A stretch of 37,954 nt of DNA from CBDVBD01 sp965372135 (GTDB taxonomy: Bacteria; Electryoneota; RPQS01; CBDVBD01). The notes beneath the pieces were generated by a model that ran no database searches, was not told the DNA's origin, and was given only the letters and a program-made list of their open reading frames with translations. The stretch is from positions 1 through 37,954 of the forward strand of contig CBDVBD010000012.1 of NCBI GenBank assembly GCA_965372135.1. The letters run 5' to 3'. This document shows positions 7,808 through 15,881 of this stretch, piece after piece. Made by a program: the position numbers and the translations under genes. Positions within the stretch are counted from its first letter, which is position 1. Every line of letters starts with the position of its first letter.

Positions 7808-8533
7808 ATGATTTCCCCCCAATACCGCCGCATTCTACTGAAACTCAGTGGTGAAGTCCTGATGGGGCAGCAGGGATTCGGATTGGATCCTGAAGCCATC
7901 GATGTCTTGGCGGATGAGGTGGTGGAAATCCACCAAATGGGGGTGAAAATCGGATTGGTGATCGGCGGGGGAAATATATTCCGCGGTTTGAAAGCCAGCG
8001 CAACCGGCATGGATCGTGTCACTGCCGATCATATGGGGATGTTAGCCACCGTGATCAATGCCTTGGCTTTTCAGGATTCCCTGGAGCGGAAAGGGATAGA
8101 TACCCGGGTCCTGACCGCTATCACCATGAACCGGGTAGCGGAACCATTTATCCGACGCCGGGCGTTAGTGCATCTGGAAAAGAACCGATTAGTGATTTTC
8201 GCCGGAGGCACCGGAAATCCGTACTTTACCACCGACACCGCAGCTACATTGCGAGCGGCGGAAATGAAAGCGGAATTAGTGCTAAAGGGCACCAAGGTGG
8301 ACGGGATCTATGATAAAGATCCCATGGAATTTTCGGACGCAATGAAGTTCGATGATATCAGCTATTTGGAAGTAGTTGACCGCGGACTCGGAATTATCGA
8401 TTCCACCGCTGTGACCCTTTGCATGGAACGCCAAATTCCCATTCGAGTGTTTAATTTCAACGTCCGGGGAAACCTGAAGAAAATTATACTGGGTGAACCG
8501 ATCGGAACACTTATCAGCACGGACGCATCATGA
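7808..8533 (+). CDS. pyrH: UMP kinase
   Basis: 241 residues, the usual size of hexameric bacterial UMP kinase (amino-acid-kinase fold). Motifs: YRRILLKLSGEVLMG at the start, LVIGGGNIFRG (~residues 56-66), the MLATVINALAFQD helix, RRALVHLEKNRLVIFAGGTGNP, and GTKVDGIYDKDP. It phosphorylates UMP to UDP in pyrimidine nucleotide synthesis. It begins nine bases after tsf and overlaps frr by four bases (ATGA), so the two are probably translationally coupled. Confidence 0.96.
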   Translation: MISPQYRRILLKLSGEVLMGQQGFGLDPEAIDVLADEVVEIHQMGVKIGLVIGGGNIFRGLKASATGMDRVTADHMGMLATVINALAFQDSLERKGIDTRVLTAITMNRVAEPFIRRRALVHLEKNRLVIFAGGTGNPYFTTDTAATLRAAEMKAELVLKGTKVDGIYDKDPMEFSDAMKFDDISYLEVVDRGLGIIDSTAVTLCMERQIPIRVFNFNVRGNLKKIILGEPIGTLISTDAS

Positions 8534-9087
8534 TAAATGAAATTTTGACAGACACCGAAACCAGGATGGGGAAGACGGTAGACTCGTTGCGCCAGGAACT
8601 GACACGCATCCGAACCGGCAAAGCCAATCCGGCATTATTGGATCAAATTAAAGTACAATACTACGACCAGGAAATGCCCTTGAAACAGGTCGCCAGTATT
8701 GCGGTGCCTGATCCCAAACAGATCGTAGTACAGCCGTGGGATAAATCAATTTTAGTTGAAGTGGAAAAAGCCATCCAGAAAGCTGATTTGGGATTAAATC
8801 CCCACAATGACGGTAGCTTTATCCGTATCCCGATCCCTCCCTTGACTGAAGAGCGTCGTCGTGACTTGGTTAAGGCGGTTAAAAAAATGGTTGAGGATTC
8901 GAAAATCGCCCTGCGAAATATTCGACGCGATGCTAACGAACAGTTAAAAAAAGCCGAAAAAGACGGGAAAGTTTCGGAAGATGAGTCCCATCGAGCTCAA
9001 GACAAAGTGCAAGAGGCAATCAACGATAAATCTAATGAATTAGACCAGTTACTGAAACGGAAGGAGGAAGAAATCATGGAGATGTAG
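8530..9087 (+). CDS. frr: Ribosome recycling factor
   Basis: 185 residues, standard RRF length. Contains ELTRIRTGKANPALLDQIKV, the VPDPKQIVVQPWD strand, the hinge segment NDGSFIRIPIPPLTEERR (the RIPIPPLTEERR motif is diagnostic) and the C-terminal three-helix bundle with LRNIRRDANEQLKK. RRF with EF-G splits the post-termination ribosome. Starts inside the pyrH stop codon (ATGA at 8530-8533). Last of the rpsB-tsf-pyrH-frr run. Confidence 0.97.
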   Translation: MINEILTDTETRMGKTVDSLRQELTRIRTGKANPALLDQIKVQYYDQEMPLKQVASIAVPDPKQIVVQPWDKSILVEVEKAIQKADLGLNPHNDGSFIRIPIPPLTEERRRDLVKAVKKMVEDSKIALRNIRRDANEQLKKAEKDGKVSEDESHRAQDKVQEAINDKSNELDQLLKRKEEEIMEM

Positions 9088-9141
9088 CGAACCGCACCAC
9101 CTTTATGATTTCTCAAATCTCAAGTTGTAGGAGGAAGAACT

Positions 9142-9333
9142 ATGGCGTTAATGATTAACGAGGAATGCATCTCTTGTGGTGCTTGCGAACCTGAATGCCC
9201 CACCGATTCCATCACCGAAGGAGATGAAATCTACGTGATCGACCCAAATACTTGTATAGAATGTGAAGGGCATTTCGACGAACCTCAATGCATCGAAGTA
9301 TGCCCGGTAGATTGCATCATAAAGGCGGAATAA
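9142..9333 (+). CDS. 2[4Fe-4S] ferredoxin (YfhL/Alvin type)
   Basis: 63 residues with two cluster motifs: C9-x2-C12-x2-C15-x3-C19-P and C38-x2-C41-x8-C50-x3-C54-P, plus an extra Cys58. The eight-residue insertion between the second and third Cys of motif two marks the Allochromatium/YfhL subtype, known for very low and unequal redox potentials. It is a small cytoplasmic electron carrier; the partner enzyme is not evident here. Very strong RBS AGGAGGAAG before ATG 9142. It is followed by a terminator-like hairpin at 9368-9390, so it is the end of the transcript from rpsB or a separate unit. Confidence 0.93.
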   Translation: MALMINEECISCGACEPECPTDSITEGDEIYVIDPNTCIECEGHFDEPQCIEVCPVDCIIKAE

Positions 9334-9367
9334 ATACTAAAAAATTGCAGAATCCAATAACAAATTT

Positions 9368-9400
9368 CCGGGCAGGGACAACCTGCCCGGAGATTGTTAT
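9368..9400 (+). terminator. Terminator-like hairpin after the ferredoxin gene
   Basis: CCGGGCAGG (9368-9376), loop GACAA, CCTGCCCGG (9382-9390): a perfect 9-bp GC-rich stem, followed by AGATTGTTATATTATAATG, a T-rich but interrupted tract. Probably an intrinsic terminator. A TATAAT (9403-9408) just after it could be the -10 box for the next gene, but no matching -35 is seen. Confidence 0.65.
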
Positions 9401-9417
9401 ATTATAATGTGGCAACT

Positions 9418-10410
9418 ATGGTTGACATTAGCAGCGATCGATTTGAGGATATAGTACGGGGATTTTCCGGCAAGCGAGTAGCTGTCATCGGCGATTTGAT
9501 GATCGACCGCTACTTGTGGGGATCGGTACGGCGCATCTCTCCAGAAGCACCGGTTCCTATCGTCGATATCGAATCGGAAACCATCGCTTTAGGGGGAGCT
9601 GCCAATGTGGGAAACAACTTATTCTACTTGGATGTAGTGCCACTGATGATGGGGGTGGTGGGTACTGACACTATCGGTAGTGTATTGATAGAAATCCTGA
9701 CCAATAATCAAATGCCCACCGATGGTGTCATTAAGGATCCCTCAAGGCAGACATCCGAAAAAACCAGGGTGATCGCCCACGACCAACACGTGGTACGCGC
9801 GGATCGGGAATCCAGGTATGATATTGACGAGAACGTCCAGAAGAAACTGCTGGATCACCTGGAATCAGTTATCGATACTGTGGATGCCGTCATCCTCCAG
9901 GATTACAATAAAGGCGTATTGACCGTGGATGTTATCCACGGAAGTATCGAAATTGCCAATCGGCATAAAAAACCGATCGCCGTCGATCCCAAGATCAATA
10001 GCTTCTTCGAGTACAAGAATATTACCCTGTTCAAGCCCAACACCCGGGAAATAGAACAGTCGATGGGGGTAGTGCTGGGCGATGATGATCATGTGGCTGA
10101 AGTGGGGCGGAAGTTATGCGAGCGGGTTAATTGCCGATACTTACTGATCACCCGCGGTGAAAAGGGCATGATGCTGTTTGACGGTACGGATACTTGCTTC
10201 AATGTGCCCACGCAGGCTCGGAAAATCCATGACGTATCCGGTGCCGGTGACACGGTGATCAGCACCATAGTTTCTGCCATGATCGGCGGTGCTGAAATTA
10301 AGGAAGCAGCTACTTTAGCCAATCAAGCTGCCGGTGTGGTCTGTGAAGAAGTGGGAATTACACCTATAACGCTGGATAAACTACGTCGGGCTATTTCCCG
10401 CCGGGATTGA
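9418..10410 (+). CDS. rfaE1: D-glycero-beta-D-manno-heptose-7-phosphate kinase
   Basis: 331 residues from ATG 9418, a PfkB/ribokinase-fold kinase of the HldE N-terminal type: VAVIGDLMIDRYLWGSVRRI at the start (GDxMxDRYxxG is typical of heptose kinases), PEAPVPIVDIE, LGGAANVGNNL, KPNTREIE, and the catalytic motif SGAGDTV with Asp278 as base. It phosphorylates heptose 7-phosphate to the 1,7-bisphosphate on the way to ADP-heptose for LPS inner core. The open frame extends to TTG 9394, but that would include the terminator end and TATAAT box, so ATG 9418 is preferred. The adenylyltransferase is a separate gene at 10562, with a tRNA between; in E. coli both are fused as HldE. Confidence 0.93.
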   Translation: MVDISSDRFEDIVRGFSGKRVAVIGDLMIDRYLWGSVRRISPEAPVPIVDIESETIALGGAANVGNNLFYLDVVPLMMGVVGTDTIGSVLIEILTNNQMPTDGVIKDPSRQTSEKTRVIAHDQHVVRADRESRYDIDENVQKKLLDHLESVIDTVDAVILQDYNKGVLTVDVIHGSIEIANRHKKPIAVDPKINSFFEYKNITLFKPNTREIEQSMGVVLGDDDHVAEVGRKLCERVNCRYLLITRGEKGMMLFDGTDTCFNVPTQARKIHDVSGAGDTVISTIVSAMIGGAEIKEAATLANQAAGVVCEEVGITPITLDKLRRAISRRD

Positions 10411-10420
10411 TGCCCAAAAC

Positions 10421-10494
10421 GGGCGATTAGCTCAGTTGGTTAGAGCGCTGGTCTCACATATCAGAGGTCACTGGTTCGAATCCAGTATCGCCCA
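10421..10494 (+). tRNA. tRNA-Val (anticodon CAC)
   Basis: A complete 74-base cloverleaf: acceptor GGGCGAT (10421-10427) with ATCGCCC, D arm GCTC/GAGC, anticodon stem CTGGT/ATCAG (one G-U pair) around loop CTCACAT giving anticodon CAC, variable loop AGGTC, T arm ACTGG-TTCGAAT-CCAGT, discriminator A. The 3' CCA is not encoded. Reads GUG codons. It lies between the heptose kinase and adenylyltransferase genes, on the same strand. Confidence 0.95.
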
Positions 10495-10561
10495 CATGTA
10501 GCCATTGGGTTGCCGTGTTATTCCGGATATTCTATATCGAAATCATTGCGGGAGTGCCTGA

Positions 10562-11041
10562 ATGGGAAAAGTGAAAGACTGGGACCAGGCACGACAATTC
10601 CGTAATGCGATGCGATCTAAGAGCAAAGTTGTCTTTACCAATGGGGTGTTCGATATCCTGCACCGCGGGCATGTGGAATATCTTACCGATGCTCGCAATT
10701 TGGGGGACGCATTAGTAGTGGGATTGAACACCGATGCCTCAGCGCAACGGCTGGGCAAAGGTCCCGGACGTCCCGTGAACAACCAGGATGATCGAGCAAT
10801 GGTATTGGCGGCTCTGGAGATGGTCGATGTGGTTGTGATGTTCGACCAAGATACCCCCCGCGAGCTGATTTCCCACCTGCAACCCGATGTGTTGGTTAAA
10901 GGCGGGGATTACCAGATTGAAGACATCGTCGGATACCATGAAGTCCGATCCTGGGGGGGTGAAGTAAAGGTGATCCCATTCCGAACCGGATGTTCCACCA
11001 CCTCCTTATTCGCCCAGATTCGCAACTTACCCGAGGAGTAG
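10562..11041 (+). CDS. rfaE2: D-glycero-beta-D-manno-heptose 1-phosphate adenylyltransferase
   Basis: 159 residues of the cytidylyltransferase-like nucleotidyltransferase fold: VVFTNGVFDILHRGHVEYL with the HxGH nucleotide-binding motif at residues 34-37, then VGLNTDASAQRLGKGPGRPV, DVLVKGGDY, and the C-terminal CSTTSL (equivalent of the ISTSxxI motif). It transfers AMP to heptose 1-phosphate to form ADP-heptose. It works with the kinase at 9418; the intermediate phosphatase GmhB is not in the window. Ends seven bases before ffh. GGGAG at 10550-10554 is a fair ribosome binding site. Confidence 0.94.
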   Translation: MGKVKDWDQARQFRNAMRSKSKVVFTNGVFDILHRGHVEYLTDARNLGDALVVGLNTDASAQRLGKGPGRPVNNQDDRAMVLAALEMVDVVVMFDQDTPRELISHLQPDVLVKGGDYQIEDIVGYHEVRSWGGEVKVIPFRTGCSTTSLFAQIRNLPEE

Positions 11042-11048
11042 CGGCGGA

Positions 11049-12377
11049 ATGTTCGACGATCTAACAAGACGGTTAGAGTCTGTATTTAAAAAGCTTCGCG
11101 GTCATGGAAAGCTAAGCGAAGCCAATATTTCCGACGCCCTGCGAGAGGTGCGTCGGGCGCTCCTTGAAAGCGATGTACATTTCCAGGTCACCCGCGACTT
11201 TATCCGGGATGTCAAGGAAAAAGCCCTTGGACAGGAAGTCCTGCGCAGCATTACACCCGGTCAGCAGGTAGTCAGGATAGTACATCAGCAGATGATCCGG
11301 CTACTGGGCGAGGAAACTGCCCCCTTGAATACGGCTTCTGTACCACCTACCATCATCATGATGGTGGGATTACAGGGATCGGGAAAAACCACCACCGCCG
11401 CCAAACTGGCATTACACCTGCGTCGGCGGAACCGCAAACCACTGTTGGTAGCAGCCGACGTGTACCGACCGGCAGCCATTGACCAGTTGCAGGTCTTGGG
11501 ACGTCAGTTGGATATTCCTTGTTTCGTAGGTGATTCGCAGGACCCGGTGAAAATCACAGCGGACGCATTATCCCATGCCCAGAAAAAATCCCGCGACACC
11601 GTGATCATGGACACTGCCGGCAGGCTGCACATCGATGAACGAATGATGCAGGAGCTGTCTGACATCCGGGACGTGGTAAAGCCTACGGAAATACTGCTGG
11701 TTGCCGACGGCATGACCGGGCAGGACGCAGTCAATGCCGCTACCGAGTTTCATCAGATCCTGCAATTGACTGGCATCATCCTTACCAAACTGGACGGCGA
11801 TGCTCGTGGTGGTGCAGCGTTATCCATCCGAGCGGTGACCGGCGTACCCATTAAATTCGTAGGTGTGGGCGAAAAAACAGATGCCCTTGAAGTGTTCTAT
11901 CCTGACCGGATGGCATCGCGGATTCTGGGGATGGGCGATGTGCTGTCTCTGGTGGAAAAAGCCCAGGAGGCGGTGGACCAGGAACAGGCGGAAAAGCTTG
12001 CTGCCAAGTTACGGAAACAAGAATTCGACCTGGAAGATTTCCTGGATCAAATTCGTCAACTGAAAAAAATGGGACCGGTGGAAGACCTGCTGGGGATGAT
12101 ACCGGGCTTGGGCTCAAAGATTAAAAACCTGAGCGTTGACGAACGCCAGTTCAAGCAAACTGAAGCCATTATCTGTTCCATGACCCTGGAGGAACGCAGT
12201 CGACCGGATATCATCGACGGCAGCCGACGGAAACGCATCGCTAAAGGCAGCGGAACCCGGGTGCAGGACGTGAACTTGCTGCTAAACCAATACACACAAA
12301 TGAAAAACATGTTGAAGCAACTATCAAAAGGATCGCTTCAGAAATCAATATTCGGAAAACTACCATTTCCGGGATAG
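11049..12377 (+). CDS. ffh: Signal recognition particle protein Ffh
   Basis: 442 residues. N domain (residues 1-~90, with ALREVRRALLESDVHFQV), G domain with P-loop GLQGSGKTTTAAKLA (~104-118), DVYRPAAIDQL, DTAGRLHIDE, TKLDGDARGGAALS, and the M domain from ~300 with SGTRVQDVNLLLNQ (RNA-binding helix-turn-helix; the family usually has SGxxxxxVNxLL). Ffh binds 4.5S RNA and signal sequences and targets membrane proteins with FtsY. It heads the ffh-rpsP-khpA-rimM-trmD-rplS gene run. The C-terminal end is short with no long Met-rich extension. The 4.5S RNA gene is not in the window. Confidence 0.97.
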   Translation: MFDDLTRRLESVFKKLRGHGKLSEANISDALREVRRALLESDVHFQVTRDFIRDVKEKALGQEVLRSITPGQQVVRIVHQQMIRLLGEETAPLNTASVPPTIIMMVGLQGSGKTTTAAKLALHLRRRNRKPLLVAADVYRPAAIDQLQVLGRQLDIPCFVGDSQDPVKITADALSHAQKKSRDTVIMDTAGRLHIDERMMQELSDIRDVVKPTEILLVADGMTGQDAVNAATEFHQILQLTGIILTKLDGDARGGAALSIRAVTGVPIKFVGVGEKTDALEVFYPDRMASRILGMGDVLSLVEKAQEAVDQEQAEKLAAKLRKQEFDLEDFLDQIRQLKKMGPVEDLLGMIPGLGSKIKNLSVDERQFKQTEAIICSMTLEERSRPDIIDGSRRKRIAKGSGTRVQDVNLLLNQYTQMKNMLKQLSKGSLQKSIFGKLPFPG

Positions 12378-12400
12378 TCAGAATCCCGTAGGAGGTCTTG

Positions 12401-13483
12401 TTGTCAGTAAAATTACGATTAGTACGCTTTGGGCGGAAGAAGCTACCCTTCTATCGCATAGTAGCAATTGATTCCCGAAAAAAACGTGACGGCTCCTACC
12501 TTGAAAAGGTCGGACATTATAATCCGCTCAAAAATCCCGCAGACGTAGTCATCGATGAGGAAAAGGTTTTGAAATGGCTGGATGTCGGTGCTATTCCTAC
12601 AGATACCGTGAATAATCTGCTCAGTCAAAAAGGTATCCTCCTGAAGCGAAATCTTGTGCGAAAGGGAATGCCGGCGGAGGAAATTGAGCTCGAAATGAAA
12701 AAGTGGGAAATGATGCAGGAAGAGAAACTGGCGCGCAAAAAGGAAAAGAAAGCGAAGAAAGCTGCGGAAGAACCCCCTGCGGAAGAGGAAAAAGAAAAAG
12801 AACTGACACCGGAAGAAGTATTCCAGGCTGAAGAAGAGAAAGCCAAGGAACAGAAAGTCGCTGCAGTGGAGAAAGAAACCAAGGTAGAACCTGAAGAAGC
12901 ACTTGCTGAAGCAGAGAAACCCGAAACGGCGGTTTCCGAACCTGAAAAAGAAACTCCTAAAAAAGCTGTAGAAGAGGCTGCTGCAGAAGAGAAGAAAGTC
13001 GAAGCAGCACCGGAAGAAAAAGCTGAGGAAGAAGTTGCCGCTGAGGTAGAAGAAGTCAAAGAAGAACCGGAAGAGAAACCCACTGAAACGGAAGAACCTA
13101 AGGCAGCGACAACTGAACCAGAGGTGGAAGAGGCTCCGGAAAAGGCTGAAGAAGAGAAAGCTGAAGAAGAAACAACTGCCGAAGTGGAAAAAGCTAAGAA
13201 AGAACCGGAAGAGGCGCCTGCTGAAGCAGAGGAACCTGAAGCCGCAGTGGCTGAACCGGAAGAAGCAGAAGTCCCGGCAGAGACTGAGAAGGTCGAAGAA
13301 AAACCGGAAGAGAAACCCACAGTGAAACCAGCAAAGAAAATCGCTAAGAAACCGGCAGTGAAAAAGGAAAAGAAAACGGAAAAACCAGCGGCAAAAAAAG
13401 TAACTAAGAAGGAAGATGAGGCGAAAGAAGAAGAGAAACCCGCTGGCGAAGAGGAAGCTTCCGGAAAAAAAAATCTTAGATAA
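12401..13483 (+). CDS. rpsP: 30S ribosomal protein S16 with a ~240-residue charged tail
   Basis: 360 residues; ordinary S16 is ~80-180. Residues 1-~85 are S16 (VKLRLVRFGRKKLPFYRIVA, GSYLEKVGHYNP, WLDVGAIPTDTVNNLL). A helical stretch to ~120 follows, then a Glu/Ala/Pro/Lys-rich tail: acidic repeats such as EEP, AEAEKPE and PEEKP to ~305, then a lysine-rich part (KPAKKIAKKPAVKKEKK) and a final acidic piece ending GKKNLR. Start: two tandem TTG codons (12398, 12401) follow AGGAGG (12390-12395); 12401 gives a 5-base spacing and the canonical Met-Ser-Val-Lys start. The tail is presumably disordered; its role is unknown. Confidence 0.93.
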   Translation: MSVKLRLVRFGRKKLPFYRIVAIDSRKKRDGSYLEKVGHYNPLKNPADVVIDEEKVLKWLDVGAIPTDTVNNLLSQKGILLKRNLVRKGMPAEEIELEMKKWEMMQEEKLARKKEKKAKKAAEEPPAEEEKEKELTPEEVFQAEEEKAKEQKVAAVEKETKVEPEEALAEAEKPETAVSEPEKETPKKAVEEAAAEEKKVEAAPEEKAEEEVAAEVEEVKEEPEEKPTETEEPKAATTEPEVEEAPEKAEEEKAEEETTAEVEKAKKEPEEAPAEAEEPEAAVAEPEEAEVPAETEKVEEKPEEKPTVKPAKKIAKKPAVKKEKKTEKPAAKKVTKKEDEAKEEEKPAGEEEASGKKNLR

Positions 13484-13612
13484 TATTATTTTCATTAATG
13501 ACATACTTAACCTGAATACATAGGATTGTATCATTTATTACTAATGGTGATGTGAGGAAATTTTAATCGGATCGTCTTAACTCATAAAAAATACTGGAAT
13601 CCGGAGCATCCC

Positions 13613-13843
13613 ATGAAAGAATTTATCGAGTTCATTGTCAAGCACCTGGTGGAAAATCCTGATCAGGTTGAAGTAACTGCTGAAGAATCTGGTAGCCGAA
13701 TCCTGTACAAATTATGTGTCGGGGAAGGTGACGTGGGACGAGTAATTGGCAGAGAAGGACGCACCGCCAAGGCTCTCCGGGCAATTCTGATGGCGGCTTC
13801 AGCCCGGAAAGGTCAGCAGTCGTCCCTGGAAATATTGGGTTAA
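13613..13843 (+). CDS. khpA: KH-domain RNA-binding protein KhpA
   Basis: 76 residues, one KH domain: FIEFIVKHLVENPDQVEV, then VGRVIGREGRTAKALRAIL with the GxxG loop as IGREGR (~residues 43-48). Small KH protein that binds RNA with KhpB (EloR) in bacteria; this gene position between rpsP and rimM is standard. RBS GGAG (13603-13606), six bases before ATG. A 130-base gap to rpsP shows no clear gene. Confidence 0.93.
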   Translation: MKEFIEFIVKHLVENPDQVEVTAEESGSRILYKLCVGEGDVGRVIGREGRTAKALRAILMAASARKGQQSSLEILG

Positions 13844-13847
13844 AGGG

Positions 13848-14393
13848 ATGGTGAAATCGCAGGCGGGGGAACTAGAAAATTACTTTGCGGTGGGGAAAAT
13901 TCATCGAGCCCACGGGATTCGTGGGGACGTATCCGTAGAAATGTGGACGGATCGGATCGATCGTTTCGAAGTCGGAAATCAACTGTGGTCTTTGAAAGAT
14001 GGGGAACCGTACCCTTTGGTGATACAAGTGGTACGAAAAAGTACCCGAGGGTTGATCATCAAGTTTGAGGGTATGGCAACTCGTGATGATGCCGAAAAGC
14101 TTGCTGGGGCGGAAATTGCGGTATCCATGGAAGATCGAGGCGCCCCCGAATTCGGCACCTACTACGTGTCTGACCTGATCGGATGCCGGGTGGTTTGCGA
14201 TGACGGCAGAGAACTGGGTCGTATCTCCGAGGTAATCTCCCAGCCACATCACGACCTATACCTGGTCGATGGACAATATGGGGAAATCATAGTTCCCGTA
14301 GTCCGTGAATTTATCCAAGAGATTGATATCGATCAGCGGTGCGTCATCGTGCGAAAAATGGAAGCCTTCTGGGACGGCGGCAATGACCATTGA
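13848..14393 (+). CDS. rimM: Ribosome maturation factor RimM
   Basis: 181 residues: N-terminal RimM beta barrel (YFAVGKIHRAHGIRGDVSVE, residues ~12-31; KGMATRDDAEKLAGAEI) and a C-terminal PRC-barrel (GTYYVSDLIGCRVVCDDGRELG, INVPVV-like GEIIVPVVREFIQEID). RimM assists S19/16S rRNA 3' domain assembly. Starts ATG at 13848 or GTG at 13851 just after AAAGGG; the exact start is uncertain by one codon. Overlaps the trmD start by 11 bases. Confidence 0.94.
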   Translation: MVKSQAGELENYFAVGKIHRAHGIRGDVSVEMWTDRIDRFEVGNQLWSLKDGEPYPLVIQVVRKSTRGLIIKFEGMATRDDAEKLAGAEIAVSMEDRGAPEFGTYYVSDLIGCRVVCDDGRELGRISEVISQPHHDLYLVDGQYGEIIVPVVREFIQEIDIDQRCVIVRKMEAFWDGGNDH

Positions 14394-15099
14394 CATTATT
14401 TCCATATTTCCCGGGATGTTCGAAGGTCCGTTTCGGGAAAGTATGATCCGCCGAGCACTGGAACGTGAGGTGGTTCGGATCTGGGTGCACGATTTGCGCG
14501 ATTTCGCCGAAGGCAAACATAAGCAAGTGGACGACATGCCCTACGGCGGCGGTGCCGGGATGATTCTGAAACCGGATCCACTGTTCCGAGCCTTACTATC
14601 GCTAATTGATCGTTATCATCCGGAAAAGCCCTGGGTGATTTTCCCAACACCGCAGGGAATCCCATTCCGCCAGAAGCGTGCACGGGAACTTAGCCAAAAA
14701 GAGCACCTGATCTTTATCTGTGGGCATTATAAAGGAATCGATCAGCGCGTTCGCGACCGATTCGTTGGTGAAGAAATTTCCATGGGGGATTACATATTAA
14801 CCGGCGGTGAATTGCCGGTGATGATGATTGTCGATACTCTGGTACGGTTGATTCCGGGAGTGCTTGGGGACAGCGATTCTGCCGATAGCGATTCCTTCGA
14901 ACACGGAATCCTTGACTGCCCCTATTACACCAGACCGGAAGAAATCGAAGGCATGCGGGTGCCGGACGTACTGCTTTCCGGACATCATGCCAACATAGAA
15001 AAATGGCGGCAGGAACAAGCATTGGCATTGACACGCAGCCGCCGCAAAGACTTACTGAATTCTACTAATTCCATCGAAAAGGATGGATCCACATCGTGA
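14383..15099 (+). CDS. trmD: tRNA (guanine37-N1)-methyltransferase TrmD
   Basis: 238 residues from ATG 14383. The open frame extends further upstream within rimM, but TIDIISIFPGMFEGPF is the true TrmD N-terminus. Motifs: MPYGGGAGMILKP, FICGHYKGIDQRV, the SAM-binding trefoil-knot segment ISMGDYILTGGELPVMMI, and YYTRPEE with PDVLLSGHHANIEKWR. SPOUT-family enzyme making m1G37 to prevent frameshifting. Overlaps rimM by 11 bases and is followed by rplS, the conserved order. Confidence 0.96.
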   Translation: MTIDIISIFPGMFEGPFRESMIRRALEREVVRIWVHDLRDFAEGKHKQVDDMPYGGGAGMILKPDPLFRALLSLIDRYHPEKPWVIFPTPQGIPFRQKRARELSQKEHLIFICGHYKGIDQRVRDRFVGEEISMGDYILTGGELPVMMIVDTLVRLIPGVLGDSDSADSDSFEHGILDCPYYTRPEEIEGMRVPDVLLSGHHANIEKWRQEQALALTRSRRKDLLNSTNSIEKDGSTS

Positions 15100-15106
15100 G
15101 GATATC

Positions 15107-15454
15107 ATGAACGCAGAAACACAAATAATTCAAGAACTTTTGAAAGAAGATATACCGTCATTCAAATCTGGCGATACCGTAGCGGTACACTACCGCGTGA
15201 TTGAAGGTGATAAGGAACGAATCCAGATGTTTCAGGGGACGGTGATCGATCGGAAAGGATCGGGAATCAACGCAAATTTCACCGTGAGAAAAGTATCGAT
15301 GAACATCGGTGTGGAACGGATATTCCCACTCCATTCGCCCAATGTCGCGAAAATTGAAGTAGTTCGCAAGGGACGCGTCCGGCGTGCTCGATTAAATTAC
15401 CTCAGGCAACGCGTCGGCAAATCAGCCCGAATCAAGGAGGACACCAGATCCTAA
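15107..15454 (+). CDS. rplS: 50S ribosomal protein L19
   Basis: 115 residues from ATG 15107, the typical L19 size; an in-frame upstream ATG at 15083 lies inside trmD and would add eight unmatched residues. GTGAGGA (15096-15102) is the ribosome binding site. Motifs: DIPSFKSGDTVAVHYRVIEG, RIQMFQGTVIDRKGSGINA, FTVRKVSMNIGVERIFPLHSP, and VRRARLNYLRQRVGKSARI. L19 sits at the subunit interface. Last gene of the ffh-to-rplS run. Confidence 0.97.
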   Translation: MNAETQIIQELLKEDIPSFKSGDTVAVHYRVIEGDKERIQMFQGTVIDRKGSGINANFTVRKVSMNIGVERIFPLHSPNVAKIEVVRKGRVRRARLNYLRQRVGKSARIKEDTRS

Positions 15455-15487
15455 TAACAGCTATTTGACATCTGATGCATTTTTCCC

Positions 15488-15516
15488 TTGACAATGTGGG
15501 GAAAATGTTATATACT
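15488..15516 (+). promoter_or_regulatory. Sigma-70 promoter of the cobalamin operon
   Basis: TTGACA (15488-15493), 17-base spacer, TATACT (15511-15516). Transcription would start near 15523, immediately before the riboswitch aptamer. Confidence 0.85.
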
Positions 15517-15527
15517 TTAACAAGTGC

Positions 15528-15692
15528 GGAAAAGCAGGTGTCCGGCAATTGCCGGATGAAAAGGGAAAGCGGTGAAAAGCCGCTGCTGCCCCGCAACTGT
15601 AAACGGATGCTTCTAAACCTACGCCACTGTCCCGAAAGGTCGGGATGGGAAGGCAATCCTGAAATCCGTGAGCCAGGAGACCTGCCTGCTAT
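15528..15692 (+). promoter_or_regulatory. Cobalamin (AdoCbl) riboswitch
   Basis: Contains the strongly conserved cobalamin core: AAAGGGAA near 15560, the GCGGTGAAAAGCCGC hairpin (15569-15583), TGCTGCCCCGCAACTGTAA (15584-15602), GCCACTG (15623-15629), a CCCGAAAGGTCGGG hairpin (15631-15644) and the closing GAGCCAGGAGACCTGCC (15670-15686). P1 is formed by GCAGGT (15534-15539) with ACCTGC (15680-15685). This is the B12 box RNA family that shuts off expression when adenosylcobalamin binds. It is followed by an intrinsic terminator at 15733-15757, indicating control at transcription elongation, and by the three-gene uptake operon. Confidence 0.95.
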
Positions 15693-15732
15693 ACATTATC
15701 CTTCGAGGGAAGGTTCTGCATCTGATCTTACC

Positions 15733-15757
15733 CCCTTTCCTCTTGGAAAGGGTTTTT
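15733..15757 (+). terminator. Riboswitch-controlled terminator
   Basis: CCCTTTCC (15733-15740), loop TCTT, GGAAAGGG (15745-15752), then TTTTT. A perfect 8-bp stem with U-tract between aptamer and first gene; the expression platform. A competing hairpin CCTTC...GAAGG (about 15700-15714) sits between aptamer and terminator. Confidence 0.88.
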
Positions 15758-15881
15758 CATTTCAGGAAACACCTCGTCCAAGCCCTTCCCTTGTTGGCTG
15801 ATTAATCCGCCAATCGAATCTCCATGCATAAATCATAACCAGTGGTAATCAACAAATTCTGATATCAATCAGGAAAATTCT

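Noticed and set aside
9394..9417. Upstream TTG start for the heptose kinase
   Set aside because: The added residues are encoded by terminator and TATAAT sequence and match no kinase N-terminus.
12443..13534. 363-codon open frame on the - strand, Phe/Leu/Ser-rich
   Set aside because: It is the complement of the GAA/AAG-rich S16 tail; its composition mirrors that tail and the + strand S16 core is certain.
14305..14382. Upstream start of trmD
   Set aside because: The additional 26 codons overlap rimM and the known TrmD N-terminus begins at 14383.
15475..15801. 108-codon open frame on the + strand
   Set aside because: It lies exactly on the cobalamin riboswitch and its terminator; conserved RNA motifs explain the sequence.
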